From NCBI GenBank assembly GCA_017547245.1, contig JAFYQD010000003.1:283994-347993 (forward strand): 64,000 nucleotides of DNA. Direction: 5' to 3'. Under the pieces are notes generated by a model. The model was not told the DNA's origin and did not search any database. It saw nothing but the letters and a program-made list of their open reading frames with translations. Source of the stretch: Oscillospiraceae bacterium (GTDB lineage: Bacteria > Bacillota > Clostridia > Oscillospirales > Ruminococcaceae). A program made the translations under genes and the position numbers. Shown one piece after another: positions 45,286-53,474 of the stretch (within the stretch, counting starts at the first letter, position 1; every line of letters starts with the position of its first letter).

Positions 45286-45316
45286 AAAAAAACAGGAGTG
45301 CCTTAGGGCACTCCTG
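45286..45316 (-). terminator. Terminator of the response regulator gene
   Basis: On the - strand CAGGAGTGCC and GGCACTCCTG form a perfect 10-bp stem with a four-base loop followed by seven T. Confidence 0.95.
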
Positions 45317-45331
45317 CTGAACCATTTTATA

Positions 45332-46024
45332 TCAAACAACAAACCGGTAACCCAAACCGCGAACGGTTTGAATATAGGTGGGCTTGGAAGGATCGTCCTC
45401 GATTTTTTGGCGAAGGCGATTGATGTATACCATAATGGCATTTTCATCGATAATGGATTCGCCCCAAATCATTTCATAAATCATTTCCTTGGGGAAAATG
45501 CGGTTGATATTGTCAATAAACAGCTTGATCATCGCATTTTCTTTGGAGGACAGAATGATTTCATCGCCGTTTTTATAGAGACGTAAGGTTTGGGTGTCAT
45601 AGCGGAAGGGCCCTGCCGAAATAACCGTTTCGTTGTTGGCAGAGTTGCTCTTGCTTCTGCGGATCAAAGCTTTTACCTTGGCACCCAATATAACGGGATT
45701 GAAGGGCTTGGTCACATAATCATCGGCACCAATATCCAGCCCGTAAAGGGTATCGTAGTCTTCCTGGCGTCCGCTGACAATGATGATGGGGATTTGAATG
45801 CCGCGCTCGCGCAGGACACGGATGACTTCAAAGCCATCAATGCCATGCATGTTGATATCCAGCAGGATCAGATCAAAGTGGTTGCCGGAAACCAACTCTA
45901 GGGCCTGTTCGCCGCTGGAGGCAACCTTTGCATCAAAACCGTTGCTGCATATAACTTTATAGAGTACAGACTGGACAGCCTGATCATCGTCTACAATCAG
46001 AACGATATCTTTGCTTTCTGCCAT
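45332..46024 (-). CDS. OmpR/PhoB-family response regulator
   Basis: The 230-aa protein has a receiver domain with the acidic pocket D12-D14, the phosphoacceptor D56 (LILLDINMHG) and a TKPF lysine. A winged-helix DNA-binding domain ends in YIQTVRGLGYRFVV. It is a phosphorylation-controlled transcription factor. It is transcribed divergently from the histidine kinase at 46111 across an 86-bp gap, and the pair probably forms one two-component system. The target genes are not shown by the sequence. Confidence 0.93.
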   Translation of the reverse strand: MAESKDIVLIVDDDQAVQSVLYKVICSNGFDAKVASSGEQALELVSGNHFDLILLDINMHGIDGFEVIRVLRERGIQIPIIIVSGRQEDYDTLYGLDIGADDYVTKPFNPVILGAKVKALIRRSKSNSANNETVISAGPFRYDTQTLRLYKNGDEIILSSKENAMIKLFIDNINRIFPKEMIYEMIWGESIIDENAIMVYINRLRQKIEDDPSKPTYIQTVRGLGYRFVV

Positions 46025-46110
46025 TTCGATTCCCCTTTACAAGATCACAGGAAATTTATACAATTATAATAGAATAGATTCCAAAAATTTTCAAGAGAGG
46101 AGGGGCTTGC

Positions 46111-47796
46111 GTGGTAGTGCGTCGAACAATATGTGTGCTGTTGGCGGTGTTGTTGATTGTTGCTGGTTTGTTTATGGCTTACCGTGCGCTGATGCAGATG
46201 CGTGGAAGCATTATTTCTCAGCATGCCGAAAAACTGACCGATGTGGTCAATTCAATCGACCGTTCGGCAGAAAGCATTTTTCATATTTACCGTGAAAGTT
46301 TGCAATATGTGGCTGAACGACGGGGATTTATTGCGGCAGAAAACACCTGGAAAGAAACCGGCGACAGTGAAGATTTGATGTTTCGCATGAAAGAAAGCCT
46401 GTTGACCAGAGAACTGAAAATCAAAACAGTTTTGGCAATAGACCGGGGAACGGTTCTGCTTTCGACAGATGGCAATACAGAATACAAACTGCCAGACCTG
46501 CTGCCGGAAGTTTTTGTTTGCCGGGACAATGAGCAGGGGTATTATCTCGGTATATCTTATTCCCGCAAGCCGCTTACGTATGCGGTGCTGGTGGATATGA
46601 GCGTTTTGTGTGATTATCTGGCCGAAAGCAGCGCTGTCAACGAAGCAGACCGAATGCTGCTGATTGACTATGATGGAGAGTTGATGATCTGCCGCCGTGA
46701 GGGAACAACCGTGGTGCAGCCTTTGACCGAAGAACTTATTGCAAAATCTCCGGCACGAAAGCTGGCCAAAGAGGCCGTGGGCACCGATAACTGCAAGGTG
46801 GACCTTTTTCAGGCAGAAGAAAAAGATGGGGCCGAAACGGTGGGGTATGCCCTGATTGGCAACGAAGGTTCCCGCAATGGCTTTTTTACCATCTGCGTTT
46901 TAGACGAATACGACCCACATCTGCGGGCCCTGAAAGAAGATTCTTTGCGGTTGGTGGTGTGGTGCGGTTTCATTCTTTTGGGTTTGGCTGCACTGATCTT
47001 TTATGTCAGTTCGGTATCCCACAAAACCCAAAGAGCGGAAAAAGAGGTTGCTCGTTTGAAAGAACAACAGGCAGCGCTGGAAAAAATCAACGAGCAGACC
47101 CAGCAGCTTGCCCACCATCAAAGGCTGGAGACCATTGGTACCCTTACATCCAGCATCTCGCACGAGTTCAACAACCTGCTTACGCCCATTATGAGCTACA
47201 GCCTGCTGACGCTGGAAAAGCTTCCGTCAGAAGAAGTTGAGCTCTACGACAATGTTTTGGAAATTTACAATGCCTCGCAGAAGGCGAAGGTCATCATTTC
47301 GCGCTTGTCAGACCTTTCCAGAAAGAATTCTCCCAAGACTTTCCGCCAGGTTTCGGTAGATGAACTGGTGAAAAAGGCTTTGGATATTGCAATGCCTGCA
47401 AAACCCGAAGGGGGGGAGGTAAAACTGAACCTCAATTGCAGGAATCTGCGGATTACAGCCAACGAGATACAGATTTGCCAGATGCTGCTGAATCTGATTC
47501 TTAACGCCTTCCAGGCAATGGAAGAAGGCGGTGTGCTGAAAATTGACACGAACCCTGATGATGACTGCATTCAGCTGCATATCACCGACACAGGCGCCGG
47601 CATCCCCGAAGAAATTCGAAAGAAGATCTTCGACCCCTTCTTTACAACCAAAGAATCCGGCAAGGGCACCGGCTTGGGTTTGGCAATTGTTGCCCAGGTG
47701 GTGGAAGACCACAAGGGCACAATTGAAGTATCTGATGCGGAGGGCGGCGGAACCTGCTTTGAGGTAAGGCTTCCCCGTCAAACGGAAGTAAGGTAA
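46111..47796 (+). CDS. NtrB-like sensor histidine kinase
   Basis: The 561-aa kinase has an N-terminal membrane helix, an extracellular sensing region of about 240 residues, a second helix at about 285-305 and a coiled-coil linker. The H-box is SSISHEFNNLLTPIMSY with the histidine near residue 350. The ATPase domain shows the N-box MLLNLILNAFQAM, the G1 box DTGAGIP, the F-box FDPFFTTK and the G2 box GKGTGLGLAI. The HEFNNLL form is typical of NtrB/type 4 kinases, whose usual partners are not OmpR-type, so the pairing with the divergent regulator is slightly unusual. The start is GTG 46111, seven bases after AGGAGG. Confidence 0.9.
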   Translation: MVVRRTICVLLAVLLIVAGLFMAYRALMQMRGSIISQHAEKLTDVVNSIDRSAESIFHIYRESLQYVAERRGFIAAENTWKETGDSEDLMFRMKESLLTRELKIKTVLAIDRGTVLLSTDGNTEYKLPDLLPEVFVCRDNEQGYYLGISYSRKPLTYAVLVDMSVLCDYLAESSAVNEADRMLLIDYDGELMICRREGTTVVQPLTEELIAKSPARKLAKEAVGTDNCKVDLFQAEEKDGAETVGYALIGNEGSRNGFFTICVLDEYDPHLRALKEDSLRLVVWCGFILLGLAALIFYVSSVSHKTQRAEKEVARLKEQQAALEKINEQTQQLAHHQRLETIGTLTSSISHEFNNLLTPIMSYSLLTLEKLPSEEVELYDNVLEIYNASQKAKVIISRLSDLSRKNSPKTFRQVSVDELVKKALDIAMPAKPEGGEVKLNLNCRNLRITANEIQICQMLLNLILNAFQAMEEGGVLKIDTNPDDDCIQLHITDTGAGIPEEIRKKIFDPFFTTKESGKGTGLGLAIVAQVVEDHKGTIEVSDAEGGGTCFEVRLPRQTEVR

Positions 47797-47809
47797 AATC
47801 AAACCTTTG

Positions 47810-47846
47810 ATCCGTGCGGCGACGGGGAAAAACCGCACGGATTTTT
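47810..47846 (+). terminator. Terminator of the histidine kinase gene
   Basis: ATCCGTGCGG (47810-47819) and CCGCACGGAT (47833-47842) form a perfect 10-bp stem followed by TTTT. Confidence 0.88.
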
Positions 47847-47903
47847 GTTACCTTAACAGATTTTAAGAAATCCGTTATGTTGGATTAAGGGGAAATTGAT
47901 AAG

Positions 47904-48314
47904 ATGATAACGAAAAAAGGGGTGGAGTCTAAAATGCATAGTGTCAGATTGCGGTTTCAAAAAGGCGATGCCTTTGCAATCGCAGCAGTACTGCTTTTGG
48001 CTGTGATGGTTTTTGTGGCTTTTATCCCCTCTGATAACGGTTCTGCGGCCTATGCGGAAATATACCTTGACGGAGAGATTGTCCGCACCGTTTCTTTGGC
48101 CGAAGAACAGGAATTTACCCTGGCATCCGACTATAACAATACCATCACCGTGGCAGACGGAAAGATTGCCGTTACCGCATCCGATTGTCCCGGTACAGAC
48201 TGCGTTGGCTGCGGTTGGATTGGCTCAAGCGGAAGAAGCGTTGTTTGCCTGCCCAACGGTATGGAAATCCGGGTCATTGCCCAGGATGGCGATGTCGATT
48301 TTGTGGTGGGGTGA
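47904..48314 (+). CDS. NusG domain II-containing membrane protein (EetA-like)
   Basis: The 136-aa protein has one N-terminal membrane helix and an extracellular NusG_II domain (PF07009). Its marks are AEIYLDGEIVRTVSL, then SDCPGTDCVGCGWI and GRSVVCLPNGMEIRV with conserved cysteines. Proteins of this kind sit next to Gx transporters and flavinylated lipoproteins in extracellular-electron-transfer loci, where the counterpart is called EetA. The next gene starts 2 bp after its stop. The exact biochemical role is not known. Confidence 0.85.
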   Translation: MITKKGVESKMHSVRLRFQKGDAFAIAAVLLLAVMVFVAFIPSDNGSAAYAEIYLDGEIVRTVSLAEEQEFTLASDYNNTITVADGKIAVTASDCPGTDCVGCGWIGSSGRSVVCLPNGMEIRVIAQDGDVDFVVG

Positions 48315-48315
48315 A

Positions 48316-48846
48316 ATGATGGGTAAAACAAAACAAATTGCCATTTGCGCCATGCTGATTGCGCTGGCGCTGGCCCTTTCTTATACCGAACGGTTTATAC
48401 CGCTTCAGATGATTTTTCCTTTGCCGGGCATCAAGCTTGGCCTTGCAAATATTGTAACTCTGGTTGCGTTGTATCTGCTGAAAACAAGACATGCTTTTAT
48501 GATTTTGATTCCTCGCTGCGTTTTTGGTGCGCTTTTTGGCGGCGGAATCACCGCCCTTATGTTTTCGCTGTGCGGCGGCATTCTGGCCTTGAGTGTTATG
48601 GCGTTCGCAAAAAAAATCCCAGCCTTTTCCATTTATGGGGTCAGCATTTTGGGCGCGGCAGCCCATAATGTGGGCCAGATTTTGGCGGCGATGGTGTTGA
48701 TGCGGTCAATCTTTATTGGTGCATACCTGCCTTATTTGCTGCTTATTGCCATTCTTACCGGCTTTCTTACCGGTTCCATCAGCGCAGGAATTCTGCGCGC
48801 AGTACCGTATGCTCACATTTCTCTTCCAGCAGAAATGAGTAAATAA
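48316..48846 (+). CDS. Gx transporter family membrane protein (EetB-like)
   Basis: The 176-aa protein has about five hydrophobic segments and the Gx_transp (PF07456) pattern, including FPLPGIKLGLANIVTLVALY and RCVFGALFGGG. It has often been annotated as heptaprenyl diphosphate synthase component I, but it looks like a membrane transport or scaffold component rather than an enzyme. It follows the NusG_II gene directly, as eetB follows eetA. Tandem ATG codons occur at 48316 and 48319. The open frame extends upstream inside the previous gene without a ribosome site. Confidence 0.85.
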   Translation: MMGKTKQIAICAMLIALALALSYTERFIPLQMIFPLPGIKLGLANIVTLVALYLLKTRHAFMILIPRCVFGALFGGGITALMFSLCGGILALSVMAFAKKIPAFSIYGVSILGAAAHNVGQILAAMVLMRSIFIGAYLPYLLLIAILTGFLTGSISAGILRAVPYAHISLPAEMSK

Positions 48847-48872
48847 AAAAACATATTCTGGAGGTTATGAAT

Positions 48873-50015
48873 ATGAAAAGAACTCTTACTTTTATGCTTG
48901 CAGTTCTGATGGCAGTTTCGCTGCTGACCGGCTGCATTGGCACCACCGTTGTTGTGGATAAGGACCAGACCAACGAAAGTGTTGACGCAGAAGCTGAAGC
49001 CACCGCCGAAGCTACTGCTGAAACTACTGTTGAAGCTGATGCAGAAACCGAAGCCACTGCCGATGCCGAAAGTTCTGCTACCGAAGAACTTGCCGAAGGC
49101 GAACTGAAGCTGGGTCTGGCCATTGCTCCCAGCATTTCCGGCAGCAAGAGCGCCACTGCCGAAGAAAACGGCAAGGCTGACTTTGACGTAACCGTAGTTG
49201 CCGTTCTGGTAGATGGCAAGGGCATCATCCGTGACTGCATCATCGACTCGGTTGGCGCCAGCGCCAATTTTGATGCAACCGGCAAGCCTGTAGACTTCGA
49301 CCCCGAAAAGGCCATTCTGACCAAGAATGAACTGGGCGAAAACTATGGCATGAAGGCTTATGCCGGTGCCAAGTATGAATGGAATGAACAGGCTGCTGCT
49401 CTGGCCGACTTTGCCGTAGGCAAGACCACCCAGGAACTGAAGACCGGTGCCGTTAACGAAGCCGGCAAGGCTGCCGATGCCGATCTGGCCTCGGTTGCTA
49501 CCATCTACATCGGTTCCTATGTTTCTACCATCGAAAAGGCTGTTGCCAACGCCAAGAAGCTGGGCGCTGCCGATGGCGATGAACTGAAGCTGGCCGTAAT
49601 CAACGCCATGAGCGCTGCTGCCGTTGGCGAAAAGGATGGCTCCGTTGAACTGACCGTAGACGCTGCCGCTGTTTCCATGAACGGTGAAACCATCACTTCC
49701 TGCTACATCGATGCCCTGCAGGCAAAGGTAAGCTTTGACGCTGCCGGTAACATCACCAACGATGTATCTGCTGCCCCCCAGACCAAGAATGAACTGGGCG
49801 AAGGCTATGGCATGAAGGCTTATGCCGGTGCCAAGTACGAATGGAACGAACAGGCTGCAAACTTTGCTTCCTACATCACCGGCAAGACTGCTGCCGATGT
49901 TGCAGGCATTGCCATTACCGAAACCACCAAGCCTGCTGACGGCACCGATCTGGCTGCTTCCGTCACCATCACCATCGGCGGTTTCCAGGCACTGATTGCA
50001 AAGATCGCACAGTAA
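48873..50015 (+). CDS. PplA-like lipoprotein with two flavinylation-type repeats
   Basis: The 380-aa lipoprotein has a lipobox SLLTGC with the cysteine at residue 21, then an Ala/Glu/Thr-rich linker and two repeats of about 150 residues. Each repeat has TKNELGExYGMKAYAGAKYE and WNEQAA, followed by a DL..TI segment (ADLASVATIYIG and TDLAASVTITIG). In PplA-type proteins the matching threonine is the site where ApbE attaches FMN. Here the usual SGAT core is changed to SVAT and ASVT, but the threonine is kept. ApbE is encoded 1 bp downstream, which supports flavinylation. A role in extracellular electron transfer is likely. ATG 48873 is preferred over 48867 because GGAGG at 48860-48864 is too close to the latter. 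Codon use is strongly biased, suggesting high expression. Confidence 0.83.
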   Translation: MKRTLTFMLAVLMAVSLLTGCIGTTVVVDKDQTNESVDAEAEATAEATAETTVEADAETEATADAESSATEELAEGELKLGLAIAPSISGSKSATAEENGKADFDVTVVAVLVDGKGIIRDCIIDSVGASANFDATGKPVDFDPEKAILTKNELGENYGMKAYAGAKYEWNEQAAALADFAVGKTTQELKTGAVNEAGKAADADLASVATIYIGSYVSTIEKAVANAKKLGAADGDELKLAVINAMSAAAVGEKDGSVELTVDAAAVSMNGETITSCYIDALQAKVSFDAAGNITNDVSAAPQTKNELGEGYGMKAYAGAKYEWNEQAANFASYITGKTAADVAGIAITETTKPADGTDLAASVTITIGGFQALIAKIAQ

Positions 50016-50016
50016 G

Positions 50017-51045
50017 ATGATCCGCAGAATTCTTGCAGTGGTACTGTCGCTGTGCCTTTTGGCCGGCTGCGGTGCCACTGCGGCAAGCAGTAACCTTACC
50101 ATTTATGAAGCAAGTTTTCTGACCCTCTTTGATACGGTTACCACCATCAAAGGTGAGGCAGAAAGCAAAGAAGCCTTTGAAGAAACCGTAAAGCAGATTC
50201 ATGATGATCTTGAATATTACCATCGGTTGTTTGATATTTACAACGACTATGAGGGCATAAACAATATCAAGACCATCAATGACCGGGCAGGTGTTTCTCC
50301 CGTTGAGGTAGATCCCGATATTATTGCTCTGCTGAAAGATTGCTGCCGTTACTATGAAATTACCGGCGGAAAAACAAACGTTGCCATGGGCAGCGTTTTG
50401 CGGCTGTGGCACGATGCACGCAGTGAGGGCATCGATGATCCGGCCAATGCCAGCCTTCCCAACCGACAGAAGCTGGAAGAAGCGGCAGAGCATACAGACA
50501 TTGGCAGCCTTGTTATTGACGAGGCGGCCTCTACCGTCTTTTTGACCGATCCCGAAGCACGTCTGGATGTGGGTGCTGTGGCGAAGGGCTGGGCTTCCCA
50601 GCGTGTGGCCGAAAAGCTGCCTTCCGGAATGCTGCTTAGCGTGGGCGGAAATGTTTGCGCCACAGGAACCAAACACACCGGTGAACCTTGGGTCATCGGC
50701 ATACGCAATCCGTCAGACGGCTCCGGCGAATATCTTCATACCCTGTATGTAAAGGGCGGTGCGGTGGTTACCAGCGGTGACTATCAGCGCACCTATATGG
50801 TGGATGGTGAAATGTATCATCACATCATTGACCCGGAAACGTTGATGCCCTCTTCTTATTGGCGGTCGGTAAGCGTGATCTGTGAAGATTCGGGACTGGC
50901 AGACGCTTTGTCCACTGCGTTGTTCCTGCTTCCCTTGGAAGAGGGACGTGCCCTTGCCGAAGAATGCGGAGTGCAGGTTTTGTGGTCGAATGCCTCGGGA
51001 GAAGAATTTATGACACCCGGTTTTCAGGAAATGATCAGAACATAA
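50017..51045 (+). CDS. apbE: FAD:protein FMN transferase ApbE, lipoprotein
   Basis: The 342-aa enzyme moves FMN from FAD onto a threonine of target proteins outside the membrane. It has a lipobox LLAGC (Cys 18) and the family motifs RLDVGAVAKGWASQRV, LLSVGGNVCATG, VVTSGDYQRTY, HHIIDPETLMPS and SGLADALSTALFLLP, including the metal-binding Asp-Ala-Leu-Ser-Thr region. Length fits the family. The ATG is 1 bp after the stop of the PplA-like gene and lacks a clear ribosome site, so translation is probably coupled. The likely substrate is that lipoprotein; no other flavinylated protein is seen nearby. Confidence 0.95.
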   Translation: MIRRILAVVLSLCLLAGCGATAASSNLTIYEASFLTLFDTVTTIKGEAESKEAFEETVKQIHDDLEYYHRLFDIYNDYEGINNIKTINDRAGVSPVEVDPDIIALLKDCCRYYEITGGKTNVAMGSVLRLWHDARSEGIDDPANASLPNRQKLEEAAEHTDIGSLVIDEAASTVFLTDPEARLDVGAVAKGWASQRVAEKLPSGMLLSVGGNVCATGTKHTGEPWVIGIRNPSDGSGEYLHTLYVKGGAVVTSGDYQRTYMVDGEMYHHIIDPETLMPSSYWRSVSVICEDSGLADALSTALFLLPLEEGRALAEECGVQVLWSNASGEEFMTPGFQEMIRT

Positions 51046-51154
51046 CGAGGCGGAATATGAACAGCTTGTTTTGGGCGGAATCCATCCCCGATACAACAAG
51101 AAGATGTCTGCCGCTTTCCTGATACAAAACACAACATCGAAATAAAATGTGATA

Positions 51155-51185
51155 GGGAGGGCCCGAAAGGGCCCTCCCCCTTTTT
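51155..51185 (+). terminator. Terminator of the eet-like operon
   Basis: GGGAGGGCCC (51155-51164) and GGGCCCTCCC (51169-51178) pair around GAAA and are followed by CC and five T. Confidence 0.95.
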
Positions 51186-51623
51186 ATAGGATTTTGTTAT
51201 GGAATAAGGGCTGCTTGGAATAATTTTTACAGCTTTAGAGAAATTAAATGTGTTTTATGTAACAAGCGGTAAAAAGATCATTTGTCAAGAACCGATTTTG
51301 GATTATACAAAAAGTAACCGGTTGAAAGGCTATGTTAAAAACACAGAGCTTTTCAACATCCCGTGAAAAGGTTTTTCTTGATTTTATACGGTTTTAACCC
51401 CTTCGCAGCGGTTTTTTGGTGGAAAAACCGGTTGAAAGTGTTGAATACAATGGGTATACTCGGTTTCCGGCTGTTGAAAAGTTAAAAAAAGTTTGTGCAA
51501 AACGACCAATCCCAATCCATTGGGAAAGCGGCAATAATTCGACTTCCATTGCGGACGGGAATGATGTATAATAACGATATATGACGAAAAACAAAAGGCC
51601 TTTGTGGCCAGAGGAGATAAAAA
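51186..51623. promoter_or_regulatory. Intergenic region with repeated AACCGGTTGAAAG sites
   Basis: No gene is seen in these 438 bases. The 13-mer AACCGGTTGAAAG occurs at 51316-51328 and 51426-51438, with the palindrome AACCGGTT at its core, and a related CCGGCTGTTGAAA lies at about 51468. A -10 box TATAAT is at 51567-51572, about 50 bp before the next start, with a weak -35. The repeats may be operators for the downstream gene. Confidence 0.4.
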
Positions 51624-52532
51624 ATGGCAGCTCAGCGTGTGCGTCGCCACAGACGGCGCAAAAGCGGCAATGCAATCCTTTTTCTTGTATTGCTTGTTGT
51701 AATTGCTCTGATTTCGTTTGTTGGAGCAAGCGTCTGGCAGAAAAGCTCAGACAAGAAAAAAGAAGAATTTTCGCATGGGGTTGTCTCTTCCCAGCCGGAA
51801 GCAATTCCGGAACAGGAACCGGATGAACCCTCTTCCCAGACCGAAGAGCCCGAGCAGGAATCCTCTCTGCCCGAACCCTCCAATCCTGAAAATCCCGATT
51901 CTCCCTTTACGGATCTGGAGGATGTGGTCGTTCCCAAGGGCGATTGGGTAAAATCGGAATATTTTGACGATGCCATGTTTGTTGGTGACTCCATCACCTA
52001 CGGCATGAAGGTCTATAACACCATGACCAATGCCACCGTCGTCGCACACACCGGCATCAATCCCCAGACTATTCTGAACAAGGCCGTAATTCAGGAAGAT
52101 GGCGAGATGCTTACCATCCTGCAGGCCATGAACAAGCACGACCCCGGCAAGATTTATATCATGCTGGGTGCAAACGGTGTGGCCTTCCTTGCCGAAGAGG
52201 ATATGATGAAGTTCTATGGCGAGTTTATTGATGCCGTGGCTGCCCAGCATCCCGATGCTGTGATTTATGTTCAGTCCATTCTGCCGGTAACGGCCGAAAA
52301 AAGCGAGGATGAACGCTATTCCAACGACCGCATTGACCAGTACAATATCAGCCTGATGAACCTGTGTAAGGAAAAGGGCGTGTACTATCTGAATGTGGCC
52401 GAAGCCTTTAAGGACGAACAGGGTAACCTGCCCAGCGAGGCCAGCCCCAAGGATGGCATGCACTTTGGCTCCACCTATTACATGAAGTGGTTTGACTATC
52501 TGAAGTGCCATGCTGTTCAGCCCCAGGAATGA
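51624..52532 (+). CDS. Membrane-anchored SGNH/GDSL-type hydrolase
   Basis: The 302-aa protein has a basic start, one membrane helix (about 16-38) and a Pro/Glu/Ser-rich linker. An SGNH-type domain runs from about 110, with the nucleophile motif FVGDSITYG, an IMLGANG block and the C-terminal DGMHFGSTYYMKW pair that supplies the catalytic Asp and His. Such domains deacylate or hydrolyse esters, often on cell-wall polymers. The substrate cannot be told. The ribosome site GAGGAG precedes ATG 51624. The next gene begins 28 bp downstream. Confidence 0.87.
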   Translation: MAAQRVRRHRRRKSGNAILFLVLLVVIALISFVGASVWQKSSDKKKEEFSHGVVSSQPEAIPEQEPDEPSSQTEEPEQESSLPEPSNPENPDSPFTDLEDVVVPKGDWVKSEYFDDAMFVGDSITYGMKVYNTMTNATVVAHTGINPQTILNKAVIQEDGEMLTILQAMNKHDPGKIYIMLGANGVAFLAEEDMMKFYGEFIDAVAAQHPDAVIYVQSILPVTAEKSEDERYSNDRIDQYNISLMNLCKEKGVYYLNVAEAFKDEQGNLPSEASPKDGMHFGSTYYMKWFDYLKCHAVQPQE

Positions 52533-52560
52533 TTTGAAAACCGAAACGGAGGAAATATCT

Positions 52561-53037
52561 ATGAAGCTGTTTAAGAATGCATTGATCGTAATTTTGGCGG
52601 TTGTTATGCTGTGCGCCTGTGGCGGCGGCAAAACTGCCGAACTGCCCGAACCCGATGTAGCCCAGCTGGCCGAGAATATGTTCGCCGCCGTGGAACTGGA
52701 AGATGAACTGATGTCCATTGATACCGCCATCATGGGCAACCTGTACGAATATGATTCCGAAAGCATTGCCGCAGCCGCTGTATACACCAGCAGCACCATG
52801 AGCACCCCCGAAGAAATTGCTGTCTTTAAGGCTGCCAATGCAGATTCGGTAGAATATGTGGAAGAAATGGTAAAGCTTCGCCTGCAGAATCTGACATTCT
52901 CTTATGAAGATTATCAGCCTCTGGAAATGCCCAAGATCGACAATGCCAAGATTATAACCAAGGGCCTGTACACCGCTTTTATTGTTTGTGCCGACCCTGC
53001 TCCCGCACAGGAAGTGTTTGAAAAGGCATTTTCTTGA
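52561..53037 (+). CDS. DUF4358 family lipoprotein
   Basis: The 158-aa protein has a lipobox LCAC near residue 20 and the features of DUF4358, including the C-terminal NAKIITKGLYTAFIVCAD segment. The function of the family is unknown. The ribosome site is GGAGG before ATG 52561. It lies 28 bp downstream of the hydrolase gene and 23 bp upstream of a small membrane protein gene, so the three probably form one operon. Confidence 0.85.
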   Translation: MKLFKNALIVILAVVMLCACGGGKTAELPEPDVAQLAENMFAAVELEDELMSIDTAIMGNLYEYDSESIAAAAVYTSSTMSTPEEIAVFKAANADSVEYVEEMVKLRLQNLTFSYEDYQPLEMPKIDNAKIITKGLYTAFIVCADPAPAQEVFEKAFS

Positions 53038-53060
53038 CCTCTGAAAGGAAGCGATGAATC

Positions 53061-53417
53061 ATGACAGCAGAATGTGCTGCAATCGTCGTTATTATTTTGC
53101 TGACAGCCGGCATTATGGCTCGTGAAGGAAAAACCGGCCTTGCGCTGGCGGTTCTTCCCATGACTCTTACCCCTGCGTTTTATCTTATCAGCAGCTTTGT
53201 GGCTAACTTTATCAACCGCTGGCAGGAGCCTGATATTTATCTGGTAGCCCGTGCTGCCATCGTGGTGGGTGGGTCGCTGTTGGGCTGTCTGATTATGGGC
53301 TTTTTGGCTACCCGTCTGCGCAACAAAACCGCCCGTCAGGTTTATTTTCTGCTGTGCGGTGGGTTCAATCTGATTCTTACTGTGATCATTCTGGTCAAAA
53401 TTCTCCCTTGGGGATAA
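53061..53417 (+). CDS. Small membrane protein of unknown function
   Basis: The 118-aa protein has three to four hydrophobic segments with short loops and no recognised family. It starts 23 bp after the DUF4358 gene, with AAAGGAAGCGATGAATC upstream of ATG 53061, and is followed by a terminator. It is therefore the last gene of the hydrolase operon. Confidence 0.7.
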   Translation: MTAECAAIVVIILLTAGIMAREGKTGLALAVLPMTLTPAFYLISSFVANFINRWQEPDIYLVARAAIVVGGSLLGCLIMGFLATRLRNKTARQVYFLLCGGFNLILTVIILVKILPWG

Positions 53418-53424
53418 AAGCAAG

Positions 53425-53450
53425 CCGCCCATTCTTTGGATGGGCGGTTT
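53425..53450 (+). terminator. Terminator of the hydrolase operon
   Basis: CCGCCCAT (53425-53432) and ATGGGCGG (53440-53447) pair and are followed by TTT. The T run is short. Confidence 0.7.
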
Positions 53451-53474
53451 CAAATATAGAAAGGTGTGACATTT

